This document shows positions 40,604 to 49,859 of a stretch of 64,000 nt of DNA, piece by piece. This DNA is from Clostridiales bacterium (GTDB lineage Bacteria > Bacillota > Clostridia > Oscillospirales > Oscillospiraceae): assembly GCA_003150355.1 (NCBI GenBank), contig QAMJ01000012.1, positions 62,001 through 126,000 of the forward strand, given 5' to 3'. A model generated the notes under the pieces. That model made no database searches. It saw only the letters and a list, made by a program, of their open reading frames with translations, and was not told the DNA's origin. Numbering within the stretch: the stretch's first letter is position 1; every line of letters starts with the position of its first letter. Both the position numbers and the translations under genes were made by a program.

Positions 40604-41044
40604 TTATTCTTCTTTTTTCTTCTTGAAAACAAAAAGCTTGCTGAGGATGTAGTTGCCGAGGAACACGAGCACGGACTTTATGAACCACGTCACATATACG
40701 TTTATGCCCAGCACCGTGCCGAGCAGCTGCGTTACCGCCCAGTCCATCCCGAGCGTCGCGAGACGCGAAGCGACAAAGCCGCCAGCCTCGGCAAGGATGT
40801 TCGGGTTCTTGCTCTGGAAGACCCATTTGCGGTTCGTGGGGTACGCAAAGGCGACGCCCGCGACCCAGTCGACTATTGCAAGGGCAGTGTTCTGCGCGAA
40901 GGTCGGGTGCAGCGTCCCGCCGAAAAACAGGAAGTTGAAGCCGAAGCGCGCGGCGGCGGCGACAAGCGTCGTAAGGCAGCCGACGATGAAATATACAAGA
41001 AACTCGCGGTACTTGACGCACAGCGCCTTTATCTTCTCGATCAT
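40604..41044 (-). CDS. GtrA family membrane protein (putative lipid-linked sugar flippase)
   Basis: A 146-residue protein with four hydrophobic segments and GtrA hallmarks: FIVGCLTTLVAAAARFGFNF near the start and NRKWVFQSK midway, ending in a Lys-rich tail. GtrA/GtcA proteins are thought to flip undecaprenyl-phosphate-linked sugars to the outer face. It follows the GT2 gene after two bases, with GGGAGG before the ATG, completing a three-gene transmembrane glycosylation system. Confidence 0.9.
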   Translation of the reverse strand: MIEKIKALCVKYREFLVYFIVGCLTTLVAAAARFGFNFLFFGGTLHPTFAQNTALAIVDWVAGVAFAYPTNRKWVFQSKNPNILAEAGGFVASRLATLGMDWAVTQLLGTVLGINVYVTWFIKSVLVFLGNYILSKLFVFKKKKEE

Positions 41045-41046
41045 CC

Positions 41047-41970
41047 TTATTTGTCCTCCCTGCCGCAGATACGGGAAATGATGTATCTCGGCCTGCCCTT
41101 TATCTCGTCATAGATGCGGGCGATATAGTAGCCGATTATGCCGAGGCTTATCATAATTACGCTTGCCGAGAACAGCAGGAGAAGTATGACCGTCGTGAAC
41201 CCGCCGAGGGCGACGCCGGATATCTTCTGCACCAGCGCGATTATGCCGAGCACAAACGCCACTGCCAGCATGATGAAACCGAGCACGGTGACAATATGCA
41301 GCGGTGCGGAGGAGAAGGAACTGATATTCGTCAGCGCGTATTTGATGAGCGACTTTGTCGACCACTTGCTCACGCCCTCGGTGCGCTCCTGCACGCAGTA
41401 GCTGACGCTGGTCTTCTTATAGCCGACCCAGAACGAGAGCGCGCGGAAGAACACGTTGCGCTCGGGCAGGCTGTTGAGCGTGTCGACGACCTTGCGGTCA
41501 AGGAGCTTGAAGTCCGACGAGGAGGACATGTCCATCCCCGTGGCCTTGCTGATGAGCCCATAGAAGCTGTTGGCAGCAAACTTGTGCAGCCCGCTCTCCT
41601 CGCCGCGGTCTTCCTTGATGCCCTCGACGACCTCGTAGCCCTGCTCCCAGAGCCGGTACATCTCGACTATTTTCTCCGGCGGGTGCTGCAGATCACAGTC
41701 GATGACGACGCAGCAGTCGCCCTTCGCCTGCTCCAGCCCCGCGAACATCGCGGCCTCTTTGCCGAAGTTGCGGCTGAAGTGTACGCCGACGACGTGGCTG
41801 TCCTTTTCGGCGGCCTCGTTTATCTGCGCCCATGTGCCGTCACGGGAGCCGTCGTCAATGAACAGCAGCTCATAGTCGATCTTCTCCGGCTGGAGTATCT
41901 CCGCCATGCGCGCTGTCGCCTTGGCGATCATTTTTTCTTCATTATAGGAAGGCAGGATCACGGAAAGCAT
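41047..41970 (-). CDS. Family 2 glycosyltransferase (polyprenyl-phosphate sugar synthase, GtrB/CsbB-like)
   Basis: A 307-residue protein with a GT-A domain (SVILPSYNEE at the start, FIDDGSRDGTW, CVVIDCDLQHPPE with the metal-binding DxD) and two C-terminal membrane helices (SSAPLHIVTVLGFIMLAVAF... in part; FTTVILLLLFSASVIMISLG). This is the DPM1/GtrB layout: it transfers a sugar to undecaprenyl phosphate on the cytoplasmic face. The ATG at 41970 has GAGG 8 bases upstream and is preferred to a GTG three codons earlier. It lies between GtrA and the GT-C enzyme. Confidence 0.92.
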   Translation of the reverse strand: MLSVILPSYNEEKMIAKATARMAEILQPEKIDYELLFIDDGSRDGTWAQINEAAEKDSHVVGVHFSRNFGKEAAMFAGLEQAKGDCCVVIDCDLQHPPEKIVEMYRLWEQGYEVVEGIKEDRGEESGLHKFAANSFYGLISKATGMDMSSSSDFKLLDRKVVDTLNSLPERNVFFRALSFWVGYKKTSVSYCVQERTEGVSKWSTKSLIKYALTNISSFSSAPLHIVTVLGFIMLAVAFVLGIIALVQKISGVALGGFTTVILLLLFSASVIMISLGIIGYYIARIYDEIKGRPRYIISRICGREDK

Positions 41971-41980
41971 TTTTTGCACC

Positions 41981-43561
41981 TCACTTGGAAATCAGATATG
42001 TCGCGCTCAGGCCGTTCTGGTACAGCAGCTCCGCCTTGTCATAATCGGAGGCGTCCGCGAGCGCGGAGATAATTTTATCGGGGTCATAGCCGCTCGACCA
42101 GAACTCGCTTATATCCACGTATGCGACAAACTCGTCCGCGCCGCCGACATAGTCGAGCGCGCCGGTGAGCTCGGTATCGTCGCTCACATAGAAATCGTCA
42201 AAGGCCATAAGCTGAAGCAGATCCTGTGTAATGGCCTCAAACCTGTTGTCGGAGAAGTAGACGCATTTATCATCCGAATGTTTCGCGACTATCGCATCAT
42301 ACTCCGCGTACTCCGGGTAGAGATAATCCGGCGGGGCGCAGCGCGCCTGCCAGAGCGCCAGAGCCATGATGCAAAGCAGCGCCGCCGTCTTTATAAGCCC
42401 CTCCCGCTCGAAGCTGCCGAGGCTCTCCTCCAGCAGGTACAGCAGCAGGCACGCCGCCAGCACGAAGGCCGGGACGAGGTTATAGATATACCGCGGCTCG
42501 TCCACCGGTGAGATGAGCGCGACGATCACAAGCACGACAAACGCCGGGACTATGAGCACCAGCGCGCGCAGGTCGAGCCTTTTGTCCTTTGCCGCCGCTT
42601 TGAACTTCCTGAAATACACTCCGAGTGCAATGATGGCCAGCAGCGCAATGATAATCGCCGCCTTGAGCCCATGCGTCACAAAGCTTATAAAGGTCCTGAG
42701 CCTAACGGGGTACTGCGCGAAGTTGCGCAAGTTCTCCATCGCGTTCCCGCCGGAGACGATGTTGTCAGCGAAGAGATGGTCAAGGCACGCCGGGAACACG
42801 AGCAGCAGGCTCAGCGCTCCGACGAGCGCGCAGGGGATGAACCACGCGAGCGCCTTGTATTCCCTCTTCACAAGCGCGTATATCACATACGCCGCGCAGA
42901 GGAAGAAAGCATAGAACACGAAGTAATACTGCGTTATGAGCCCTGCCAGCAGCACAAGGCCGGTCAGGATGCAGTATTTCGGCTTAAACTCCCGCATCAG
43001 GCATACGATCAGGTACATCAGCACGATCGTGAGGAGCGTCAGGAGCATGTACATGCGTATCATCACGAAGGTCGACATGCCTATCACGCTCAGCCCATAG
43101 AGCACAGCCGCAGCGGTGCCGCAGCCGCGGCTCCAGCCGAGCCTGCGCACGGTCTTATACAGCGCGAACATCGTGAGCATATACAGCACGTAGTTGAGCG
43201 CAAGCCCCGTCCACTTGCTGAAAGTGTCCGGGAACAGGGAGCAGACGGCGTTCAGCAGCCAGTAGTGCAGCGGCGGGTGAACGTCATGCACCTGATTATA
43301 ATAGACGGAGCCTGCGTCGAAGCGCTCCCCGTCCGTCACGGCGACGTAATCGAAAAGCTCCTGCCGGGTGAAGGTCTTGCCGACCATTTCCCCGTCCTTT
43401 ATGTCGGTCAGGAACGGGGCATAGTGGCTGTTCGACAGGCCGTAGGCATATATCTCGTCAATGAACATTCCGGATTTGCGCCCGGCAAACAGGAAGCACA
43501 CTCCCGTGACGATCACAAAAACAAGCACCAGCGCCCAACAGCGGCGGAATTTTTCTTTCAT
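41981..43561 (-). CDS. GT-C fold membrane glycosyltransferase (family 39-like)
   Basis: A 526-residue protein with about eleven hydrophobic segments. The first outside loop contains the acidic FIDEIYAYGLS motif near residue 33 and VHDVHPPLHYW near 92, typical of GT39/ArnT-like enzymes that use polyprenyl-phosphate sugars outside the membrane. A short extracellular C-terminal domain follows (~residues 400-526). With GT2 and GtrA it should decorate a surface polymer or protein; the acceptor is unknown. CGGAGAT precedes the ATG. Confidence 0.88.
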   Translation of the reverse strand: MKEKFRRCWALVLVFVIVTGVCFLFAGRKSGMFIDEIYAYGLSNSHYAPFLTDIKDGEMVGKTFTRQELFDYVAVTDGERFDAGSVYYNQVHDVHPPLHYWLLNAVCSLFPDTFSKWTGLALNYVLYMLTMFALYKTVRRLGWSRGCGTAAAVLYGLSVIGMSTFVMIRMYMLLTLLTIVLMYLIVCLMREFKPKYCILTGLVLLAGLITQYYFVFYAFFLCAAYVIYALVKREYKALAWFIPCALVGALSLLLVFPACLDHLFADNIVSGGNAMENLRNFAQYPVRLRTFISFVTHGLKAAIIIALLAIIALGVYFRKFKAAAKDKRLDLRALVLIVPAFVVLVIVALISPVDEPRYIYNLVPAFVLAACLLLYLLEESLGSFEREGLIKTAALLCIMALALWQARCAPPDYLYPEYAEYDAIVAKHSDDKCVYFSDNRFEAITQDLLQLMAFDDFYVSDDTELTGALDYVGGADEFVAYVDISEFWSSGYDPDKIISALADASDYDKAELLYQNGLSATYLISK

Positions 43562-43652
43562 TTTATATCTCCGATAAGGATAGCATTATAATACAGATTA
43601 ACAGTATAATCCATTTCCCGCCGTTTCGCAACAGTTTTGGTTCAATATGAAG

Positions 43653-43684
43653 AAAACTAAAGGGCACGCCGCAGCGTGCCCTTT
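43653..43684. terminator. Terminator, identical to that at 50426-50457
   Basis: AAAGGGCACGC/GCGTGCCCTTT stem with a short loop. The same 32 bases recur exactly at 50426-50457. Here it lies 8 bases beyond the end of the sugar-acid operon. Confidence 0.85.
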
Positions 43685-43691
43685 TAATGTG

Positions 43692-44618
43692 TTATGCTTT
43701 TGCGTATTCAAGTGCCTTGAGCGGGCGCGTTTCGAGCGCCTGCCAGACCAGCTCCAGAAGCTCCGGAGATGCGGGGACATAGGGGTTGCGCACCTTGGCG
43801 GTGCGGAATATGCCGCCCTTTACCAGGACCTCCTTATGCACGGCCATCGCCATTCCGCCCGGCACAGAGCCCAGACGTATGAACGGCAGATACCGGTAGA
43901 ACTCCTCGCGCGCCTGCTCGTGCCGGCCGGAGGTATACAGCTCATATACCCTGACAAGCACATCCGGGAACTCACCGGCCGGCATCGTACCGACAACGCC
44001 GGAGCACAGCTCCTCGTAGAAGAAGGTCGCGTTCAGTCCGCCGAATACGGTGACCTTTCCGCCCGTCGCCTCGATTATTTTCTTTGCTTTCTGGAAAGTG
44101 GGAGGGGCTTCGGCCTTCACGAAGCGGATATTGTCATAGTCGTTCACAAGACGCACGATGGTGTCTATCGGGATATTGACTCCGCAGGCGCCGGGCGCAT
44201 CCTGGATCATTATCGGCAGCGGCACAGCCTTTGCGACAGCGGCGTAATAATCATATATGCGCTGTGCGTCGGGCTTTATCATGTACGGCGGCATCATCAT
44301 AAGCACATCCGCGCCGTTTTTGTAAGCCCACTGTGCGCTGTCGATCGCAGGCTCTATGCCCGTGCCGCCCGCGCCGAAAACCAGCGGTACGCGTCCGTTG
44401 TTTACGCGCACGACAAGCTCTGCGATCTGCTGCTTTTCAGCCGCGGTGAGGGCAAAAGCCTCGCTTGCGTTGCCGAAGAGAGCAATGCCGCTGACCCCGG
44501 AATCGAGGAGGAAGTTTACTTCACGCTCCAGGCTGCCGCAGTCGATGGTGTCGTCCTCGCAAAACGGGGTAGGGAGGATCGGGCATACGCCGGACAGCCG
44601 CTCATTTATATTCTGCAT
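43692..44618 (-). CDS. DHDPS/NAL-family aldolase-superfamily enzyme lacking the usual Tyr
   Basis: A 308-residue TIM-barrel protein of the dihydrodipicolinate synthase family. The pyruvate-binding loop reads FGNASEAFAL instead of GTTGE/GSSGE. The Schiff-base Lys is likely that in FVKAEA (~165), but the catalytic Tyr motif YNxP is replaced by QDAP (~142). Such variants occur beside sugar-acid dehydratases and may cleave or dehydrate 2-keto-3-deoxy sugar acids. The ATG at 44618 has AAAGG 7 bases upstream; a GTG five codons earlier is the alternative. Last gene of the TRAP operon. Confidence 0.8.
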   Translation of the reverse strand: MQNINERLSGVCPILPTPFCEDDTIDCGSLEREVNFLLDSGVSGIALFGNASEAFALTAAEKQQIAELVVRVNNGRVPLVFGAGGTGIEPAIDSAQWAYKNGADVLMMMPPYMIKPDAQRIYDYYAAVAKAVPLPIMIQDAPGACGVNIPIDTIVRLVNDYDNIRFVKAEAPPTFQKAKKIIEATGGKVTVFGGLNATFFYEELCSGVVGTMPAGEFPDVLVRVYELYTSGRHEQAREEFYRYLPFIRLGSVPGGMAMAVHKEVLVKGGIFRTAKVRNPYVPASPELLELVWQALETRPLKALEYAKA

Positions 44619-44629
44619 TTTTTTGCCTT

Positions 44630-45796
44630 TCACTTGTTCTCAGATGAATAATACCTGACTTTGTCTTCGTCGAATTCTATGCCGAGGCCCGCGCCCTCCG
44701 GGATAGAGAACGCGCCGTTTTCGCACTTTATCGGATCGATAAGGAATTCGTTTGCTACTGGGAGGATGCTGGGCTGGTATTCCTGCATCCCATAGAAGTT
44801 GTATATAGCCGCGTCACAGTGCAGAGTAGCCGCAATGCATCCTGCCTGACCGACGCTCAGATGCGGAGCGACAGGCTTGCCGTAAAGCTCGGCAAGCTCC
44901 GATATGCGCATAAGCTCGCTTATGCCGCAGCGCCCCACATCGGGCTGGACAATGTCGCAGCTGTTCCGGTCGAGAATATCCTTGTAGCGCCAGTGCGTTC
45001 TGTCCGCCTCGCCGAGGGTGACGGGGATGCTGACAGTTGCAGCAAGCTCGCTGTAACCGGCAAGGTTTTCCGGATTGAGCGGGCATTCGAGAAATTCCAC
45101 GTCCAGCTCTTCGAGCCTGTGCGCAAGCTTGACGGCCTGAGCCACCGTGTAGTTCCAGTGCGCATCTATCATCAGCTTGAAGTCCGCGCCCAGCGCCTCG
45201 CGCAGCGCGCGCATTATCCTGATGTCCTCGTCCATTCCGTAGCCTATCTGGAGCTTTATGGCCTTGAAGCCCTTCTCTTTCCAGCTCAGCGCAAGCGCGA
45301 CCTTTTCATCAAGCCCCGCTACCGGAAGGCCGGATATATAGGCCGGTATCTCCGTGCGGTATGCGCCGCCCAGGAGCTTATACACCGGCACGCCGAAATG
45401 CTTTCCCGCGATGTCCCACAGGGCACAGTCCACCGCCGATATAGCGTCCACCATGAAGCCGCTGTAATAGCCGCGGTCGCGCATGAGCCCGTAGAGCATG
45501 TTCCATATGACGCCGCGGTCGAGCGGGTCGCGCCCGAGCAGTACGGGCGTGAACAGCTCGCTGATTATGCGCCCGGCCACATCCGGCAGTACCGGTGCGA
45601 GGGCTTCGCCCCAGCCGCTTATGCCGCCGCTGCACGTCACCTTGACAAGCAGTGTCTCCATATTTTTGGAATACGGGCACCTGTACTCCGGGCGCAGGTA
45701 ATAATCATAGTCCGTATCCAGACCGGAGCTGCTGCCGAGGTATACATGATCCTTCTTTATCTTTATCGGGAATACTTCTATTTTCTCTATCTGCAT
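44630..45796 (-). CDS. Enolase-superfamily sugar-acid dehydratase (mandelate racemase/MLE type)
   Basis: A 388-residue enolase-superfamily enzyme. An N-terminal capping domain is followed by the barrel: KAIKLQIG (K-x-K, ~177), metal ligands in MIDAHWNY, FLECPL and TLGEAD, and the late APHLSVG His. This set fits acid-sugar dehydratases producing 2-keto-3-deoxy acids. Its product would feed the aldolase-like enzyme encoded next. It overlaps the TRAP permease stop (TGATG). The precise sugar acid cannot be told. Confidence 0.9.
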   Translation of the reverse strand: MQIEKIEVFPIKIKKDHVYLGSSSGLDTDYDYYLRPEYRCPYSKNMETLLVKVTCSGGISGWGEALAPVLPDVAGRIISELFTPVLLGRDPLDRGVIWNMLYGLMRDRGYYSGFMVDAISAVDCALWDIAGKHFGVPVYKLLGGAYRTEIPAYISGLPVAGLDEKVALALSWKEKGFKAIKLQIGYGMDEDIRIMRALREALGADFKLMIDAHWNYTVAQAVKLAHRLEELDVEFLECPLNPENLAGYSELAATVSIPVTLGEADRTHWRYKDILDRNSCDIVQPDVGRCGISELMRISELAELYGKPVAPHLSVGQAGCIAATLHCDAAIYNFYGMQEYQPSILPVANEFLIDPIKCENGAFSIPEGAGLGIEFDEDKVRYYSSENK

Positions 45797-47718
45797 CAGA
45801 CTATCGCTCCTTTCTCAGGCGCCGTCCAGTCCTTGGCGCGGATCCTGTTCGTGATGAGCAGGCCGCCGACAATGACCATGCAGACCACGGAGGCGATGAC
45901 GTTCGGGGACACCACCATGAACGCGGAGAGCACAACGAGCACTATGCGCTCCCATACGGCGACCGGTCTGAACGCGCAGCCGATAACGCCGGAAGCCATG
46001 CCGAAGATACCCACTATGCACTGGAAAATCACCCATACCGTGCCGGCGATGGTCCCCTCAAGGATCAGCGAGGGGTTGTAGATAAACGAATACGGGATGA
46101 TAAACGCGGGCAGTGAAAGTCCGACCGCGAGCCATCCGGTCTTCATCGGAGGGGACTTTGCAAGTCCTGCCGCCGCATATGCGGAGATCGCGACAGGCGG
46201 CGTGATTCCGGAGAACACGCCGAAATACAGCGCGAACATGTGGCTTGCCATCGTGTTGCAGCCCATTTTTATAAGCGCCGGTACGGCGATCGCCGCAACC
46301 ATGATATAGCATGCGCTTGTCGGAAGCCCCATGCCGAGCACGATGGAGGCCAGCATTACCATCGGGAGTATCAGGTACAGATTGTTGTGACCGAGGCTTA
46401 TTATGATGCTGGCAAACTTGACGCCTATGCCCGTCTCGTTGGAAACGCCTATGACGATACCGGCCGCCGCGCAGGTGACTGCGATAAGAACAGCATTCCG
46501 GCCGCCGCGGGCGAGCGTTCTGACGAGCGCGCGCCAGTTGATCCTCCCGCGCTTTTCCGCAAACATGATGATGACGATCGAGAGGATGCCGTAGAGCGCC
46601 GCTTTGTATGCCGAGAAGCCGAGGATCATCGTGATGAGTATCACGAATATAGGCGCGGAAAGATAGCCCTTATGCAGCAGGAGCCACTGCCAGGACTTTG
46701 CGTTCTCATCCGGAGCCGCGCCCTTGAGCCCTGTGCGCACCGCTTCAAAATGCACCGCAGTAAAGATCGCGACATAGTAGAGGATCGCTGGTATCGCAGC
46801 TGCAGCGCAGAGCTTTATGTACGGAATGCCGACGTATTCCGCAAGCAGAAACGAGGCGGCTCCCATGACAGGCGGCATTATCTGCCCGCCGGTGGATGCG
46901 GAGGCCTCGACCGCACCGGCAAACTCGGAACGGTAGCCGGTCTTTTTCATAAGCGGGATGGTGTACACGCCGGTGGAGGTGACGTTCGCGGTCGAGCTGC
47001 CGGAGATCATGCCCATAAGGCCGCTGGCGATGACCGCCATCTTTGCCGGGCCGCCCCTTGCCTTGCCGGTGAGCGAAAAGGCAAGATCGATGAAGAACTG
47101 TCCCGCGCCGGAATACTCAAGGAATTCTCCGAAGAGCGTGAACATGAAAATGAATGTCGCGGACGCCGCAACGGTTGAGCCGAAAATGCCGTTGGTGCTC
47201 AGGCTCATCTGCTCGGCCATGCGCTTTACGGTCGTTCCGGTGTGGCGGATCTTGCCGTGCAGGTATTTGCCGAAGAACGCATACGCAATGGCGACAAGGC
47301 AGACGATGACCATGCCCATACCGGCGACACGCCGCGTCGCCTCCAGAACGGCGATAACTATAAACACCGCGACAACATAGTCAAGCGTGGTGAGCGGTGA
47401 CACAAAGGGTATGCGCGCGATAAGGCGCGAGTAGGATATCTGGCTGATGTATGTCATTGCAGCCAGCGTGAGGACGAACCAGATATAATCGATAACGCCT
47501 ATCTTTGAAAAACGTCCCTTTTTGCGCATCGGGTATATGAGGAAAGCCAGCGGGAGCAGGAACATCAGATGCGTGGTGCGCATTTTATAGGCTTCCAGAA
47601 TACCGGTCGCAGAAACATAGAGATGGAAGCAGGAAGCGACAAGGCCGATAACGAATATTATCTTTGCGGTGATATCGGCCAGCGACTTCTTATTATCGAG
47701 CTTTGTAGACTCTGACAT
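45796..47718 (-). CDS. TRAP transporter fused permease (DctQM fusion, TAXI type)
   Basis: A 640-residue membrane protein. The first ~170 residues hold the four-helix small subunit and the rest the 12-helix large subunit, as in fused TRAP permeases of TAXI systems. Recognisable segments: SGLMGMISGSSTANVTSTGVYTIPLMKKTGYRS (in part), PPVMGAASFLLAEYVGI and GLPTSACYIMVAAIAVPALI. It imports an organic acid using an ion gradient. The ATG at 47718 is chosen over a TTG two codons earlier. It is placed after its binding protein and before the dehydratase. Confidence 0.93.
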   Translation of the reverse strand: MSESTKLDNKKSLADITAKIIFVIGLVASCFHLYVSATGILEAYKMRTTHLMFLLPLAFLIYPMRKKGRFSKIGVIDYIWFVLTLAAMTYISQISYSRLIARIPFVSPLTTLDYVVAVFIVIAVLEATRRVAGMGMVIVCLVAIAYAFFGKYLHGKIRHTGTTVKRMAEQMSLSTNGIFGSTVAASATFIFMFTLFGEFLEYSGAGQFFIDLAFSLTGKARGGPAKMAVIASGLMGMISGSSTANVTSTGVYTIPLMKKTGYRSEFAGAVEASASTGGQIMPPVMGAASFLLAEYVGIPYIKLCAAAAIPAILYYVAIFTAVHFEAVRTGLKGAAPDENAKSWQWLLLHKGYLSAPIFVILITMILGFSAYKAALYGILSIVIIMFAEKRGRINWRALVRTLARGGRNAVLIAVTCAAAGIVIGVSNETGIGVKFASIIISLGHNNLYLILPMVMLASIVLGMGLPTSACYIMVAAIAVPALIKMGCNTMASHMFALYFGVFSGITPPVAISAYAAAGLAKSPPMKTGWLAVGLSLPAFIIPYSFIYNPSLILEGTIAGTVWVIFQCIVGIFGMASGVIGCAFRPVAVWERIVLVVLSAFMVVSPNVIASVVCMVIVGGLLITNRIRAKDWTAPEKGAIV

Positions 47719-47794
47719 TGGCAATTCCTTTCATAAGCATGTGCGGAGCTGCATAAATAATATGCAGCTCCGCGCCGTTAGTCTGCTCTTGCTA

Positions 47795-48847
47795 TCAGGC
47801 GACGCCGGCTTCCTTGTAGTAGCGTGCCGCGCCGGGGTGGAGCTCAAGTTCGATGCCCGCAATGCCGCTCTCGGGGCCGGTCATGTAGTTTGCAAAACCG
47901 GAGTTGACATTGCCGAGAATGGAGATGCCCTCCTCGGAATTGAGGAACTTGGTGATCTCATACACAACAGCCTCGTTTGCATCCGCGCTTGCGCAGACGG
48001 TGATCACAACGCCGACCGTGCTCACGTCAGAATCCTGACCGGTGTAGGTACCGGCGGGAATGGTCTTTGCGAGATAGCCCTGGCTCGAGAGAGCGTCGAC
48101 TGCCTCCTGCTCAAGGGTGAGGAGCTTGATGTCCTTAGAGGCTGCGATCTCGGAGATGGTGGAATAAGGCATACCGGCAAGAACGGAAACCGCGTTGAGC
48201 TGGCCGTCGGTGAAGAGCGTGGACGCATCGCCGATGTTGAGGTACTCTACCTTGCCGCCCCATGCAGCGATATCATTATAGCTTGCGCCGTAGTATGCGA
48301 GAACCTTGCGGAACAGGGACTCAATGCCGCTGCCCTGAGCGCCGACAGAGACCTTGATGGGGTACTTCTGGTCAACGATATCCTTGAAGGAGTTTATGGG
48401 AGCATCCGCGGGGACTGCGACGTGGAGAACAGATTCCATAACGGAAGCGACGCCGTAAATGCCGGTGACGGGCTCAGTAAAGTTGCCTTCGCCGACGATG
48501 GCTTCATGGATGGTATCGGACTGGGAGTGGGCAATGACGGTCTCACCGGTGCTGAGCAGTGCGAGGTTCGATGCCGCCGCGCCGACCTTGACAGTGCAGG
48601 TGATGTCGGGAGCGATGGAGTTGATGTACTCGCCGATCTGAATGCCCATTGCATAGACGGAGCCGGTCTCGGCGCCGAAGGTCATTATCAGGTCGTACTG
48701 TTCGGGAAGTGCATTCTCATCGGCCGGCTCCGCGGGAGCTTCGGTCTGAGCTGCGGCCGGCTGCTGGGTGCTTGCCGACTCGCCGCATCCGGCGAAGAGC
48801 GCCAGCATCATGCATACACAAAGAATTACTGCTAATGTTTTTTTCAT
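47795..48847 (-). CDS. TAXI family TRAP transporter solute-binding lipoprotein
   Basis: A 350-residue lipoprotein: MKKTLAVILCVCMMLALFAGC with the lipidated Cys near 21, a Glu/Ala/Pro linker, then the TAXI domain (LIMTFGAETGSVYAMGIQIGEYIN in part; ATVIAHSQSD-like segment; GAQGSGIESLFRKVLAYYG). TAXI proteins deliver ligands to fused TRAP permeases. The start at 48847 has AGGAGG 7 bases upstream; the longer frame runs through the promoter. First gene of the operon; the promoter at 48893-48921 carries a candidate IclR site. Confidence 0.92.
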   Translation of the reverse strand: MKKTLAVILCVCMMLALFAGCGESASTQQPAAAQTEAPAEPADENALPEQYDLIMTFGAETGSVYAMGIQIGEYINSIAPDITCTVKVGAAASNLALLSTGETVIAHSQSDTIHEAIVGEGNFTEPVTGIYGVASVMESVLHVAVPADAPINSFKDIVDQKYPIKVSVGAQGSGIESLFRKVLAYYGASYNDIAAWGGKVEYLNIGDASTLFTDGQLNAVSVLAGMPYSTISEIAASKDIKLLTLEQEAVDALSSQGYLAKTIPAGTYTGQDSDVSTVGVVITVCASADANEAVVYEITKFLNSEEGISILGNVNSGFANYMTGPESGIAGIELELHPGAARYYKEAGVA

Positions 48848-48892
48848 TTGGATCCTCCTATGGATTTTATCTGAAGTGAATTCAGCATCTGC

Positions 48893-48921
48893 ATTATAGG
48901 CCTTTGATTCATATTTTGCAA
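48893..48921 (-). promoter_or_regulatory. Promoter of the TRAP operon with candidate IclR site
   Basis: Minus strand TTGCAA (48916-48921), 17-base spacer, TATAAT (48893-48898). GCAAAATATGAAT (48907-48919, minus strand) covers the -35 and spacer and recurs exactly at 50395-50407 upstream of the yhcH-iclR operon. Confidence 0.7.
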
Positions 48922-49032
48922 TACTCATTTAGAAAATAGATAAGAAACCCGAAATAATTAGATGGAGTATAAAAGACGGACGTGGAATTTTGTGCAACTT
49001 GATCGTCACACCGCAAATTTCATGCAAAGAAA

Positions 49033-49061
49033 CAGGGAGCTGCCTGTCCGGCAGCTCCCTG
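49033..49061 (-). terminator. Terminator hairpin after the IclR gene
   Basis: A perfect 12-bp stem CAGGGAGCTGCC/GGCAGCTCCCTG with a 5-base loop, followed on the minus strand by TTTCTTTGC. Confidence 0.8.
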
Positions 49062-49073
49062 TACATATTAAAA

Positions 49074-49859
49074 TCAAAGGCAGCCCAGCTTGTTGGAAAT
49101 GAGCGCAGCGGATTCCATCGCGATCGATGAGACTTCCTCCTCGTGTTCCTGGATGCTGCTGCCGCGGAACTTTCCTGAAAGGCTCAGCCCGGCGATCACT
49201 TTGCCGGTGCGGTCGCGTATCGGCGCGGCGACACAGGCGCTGCCCAAGGCGTGTTCGCCGTACTCCGTGCTGTAGCCGAGGCGGCGGCACCTGTCGATCT
49301 GCTCCATCAGAACTTCCGGGGACGTGATTGTGTTGTATGTATAGGCTTTCATTCCCTTTCTGCCGATGATGTCCATGATCTCATCATTGGTCATCGCAGC
49401 AAGGAGCACCTTGCCTATCGCCGTGCAGTGCAGCGGATTTGAATATCCGACCATTGTGTACATTCTCGGTGAGGTCCGGCTGTCAACATGGGCAAGATAG
49501 TACATGCTGTCATCATACAGCACGGCGAGGTTTGCCCCGACGCCGAACTGCTGTTCGAGCAGGAACAGCTCCGGCAGCGCCTGCTTGCGCAGCTCGCTGT
49601 GGTTCAGCGCGATCGACGAGAGCGTTATGATCTGCTTGCCGAGCTGATAGTAGCCCGAATCCTCATCCTTCTCCAGATAGCCGTAGGCCGTCATCGTTGC
49701 GACGAGCCTGGAGACATTGCTCTGCGTCATATCGACCCTTTTGGTAATGTCGGTCACGCGCAGCGCGGGCGTTTCCGGCGTAAAGCAGCTCAGTATATCA
49801 AAAGCCTTGCACAGGCTCAGGGTAAGGCCGGTCGTTTCCTTTGCGGCAGAGCTTACCAT
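49074..49859 (-). CDS. IclR family transcriptional regulator
   Basis: A 261-residue regulator with an N-terminal winged helix (LSLCKAFDILSCF; RVTDITKRVDMTQSNVSRLVATM) and the IclR effector domain (~residues 85-255; LFLLEQQFGVGANLAVLYDD, YTMVGYSNPLHCTAIGKVLLA in part). It likely controls the TRAP/dehydratase operon and its own. The start at 49859 overlaps the YhcH gene's final codons and its stop; a start nine codons earlier abuts AGGAA directly and is less likely. The ligand is probably a sugar acid derivative. Confidence 0.92.
   Translation of the reverse strand: MVSSAAKETTGLTLSLCKAFDILSCFTPETPALRVTDITKRVDMTQSNVSRLVATMTAYGYLEKDEDSGYYQLGKQIITLSSIALNHSELRKQALPELFLLEQQFGVGANLAVLYDDSMYYLAHVDSRTSPRMYTMVGYSNPLHCTAIGKVLLAAMTNDEIMDIIGRKGMKAYTYNTITSPEVLMEQIDRCRRLGYSTEYGEHALGSACVAAPIRDRTGKVIAGLSLSGKFRGSSIQEHEEEVSSIAMESAALISNKLGCL

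Noticed and set aside
44819..46081. A 420-codon plus-strand frame opposite the dehydratase and TRAP genes
   Set aside because: Spans two well-supported genes on the other strand, with no family resemblance and no start signals.
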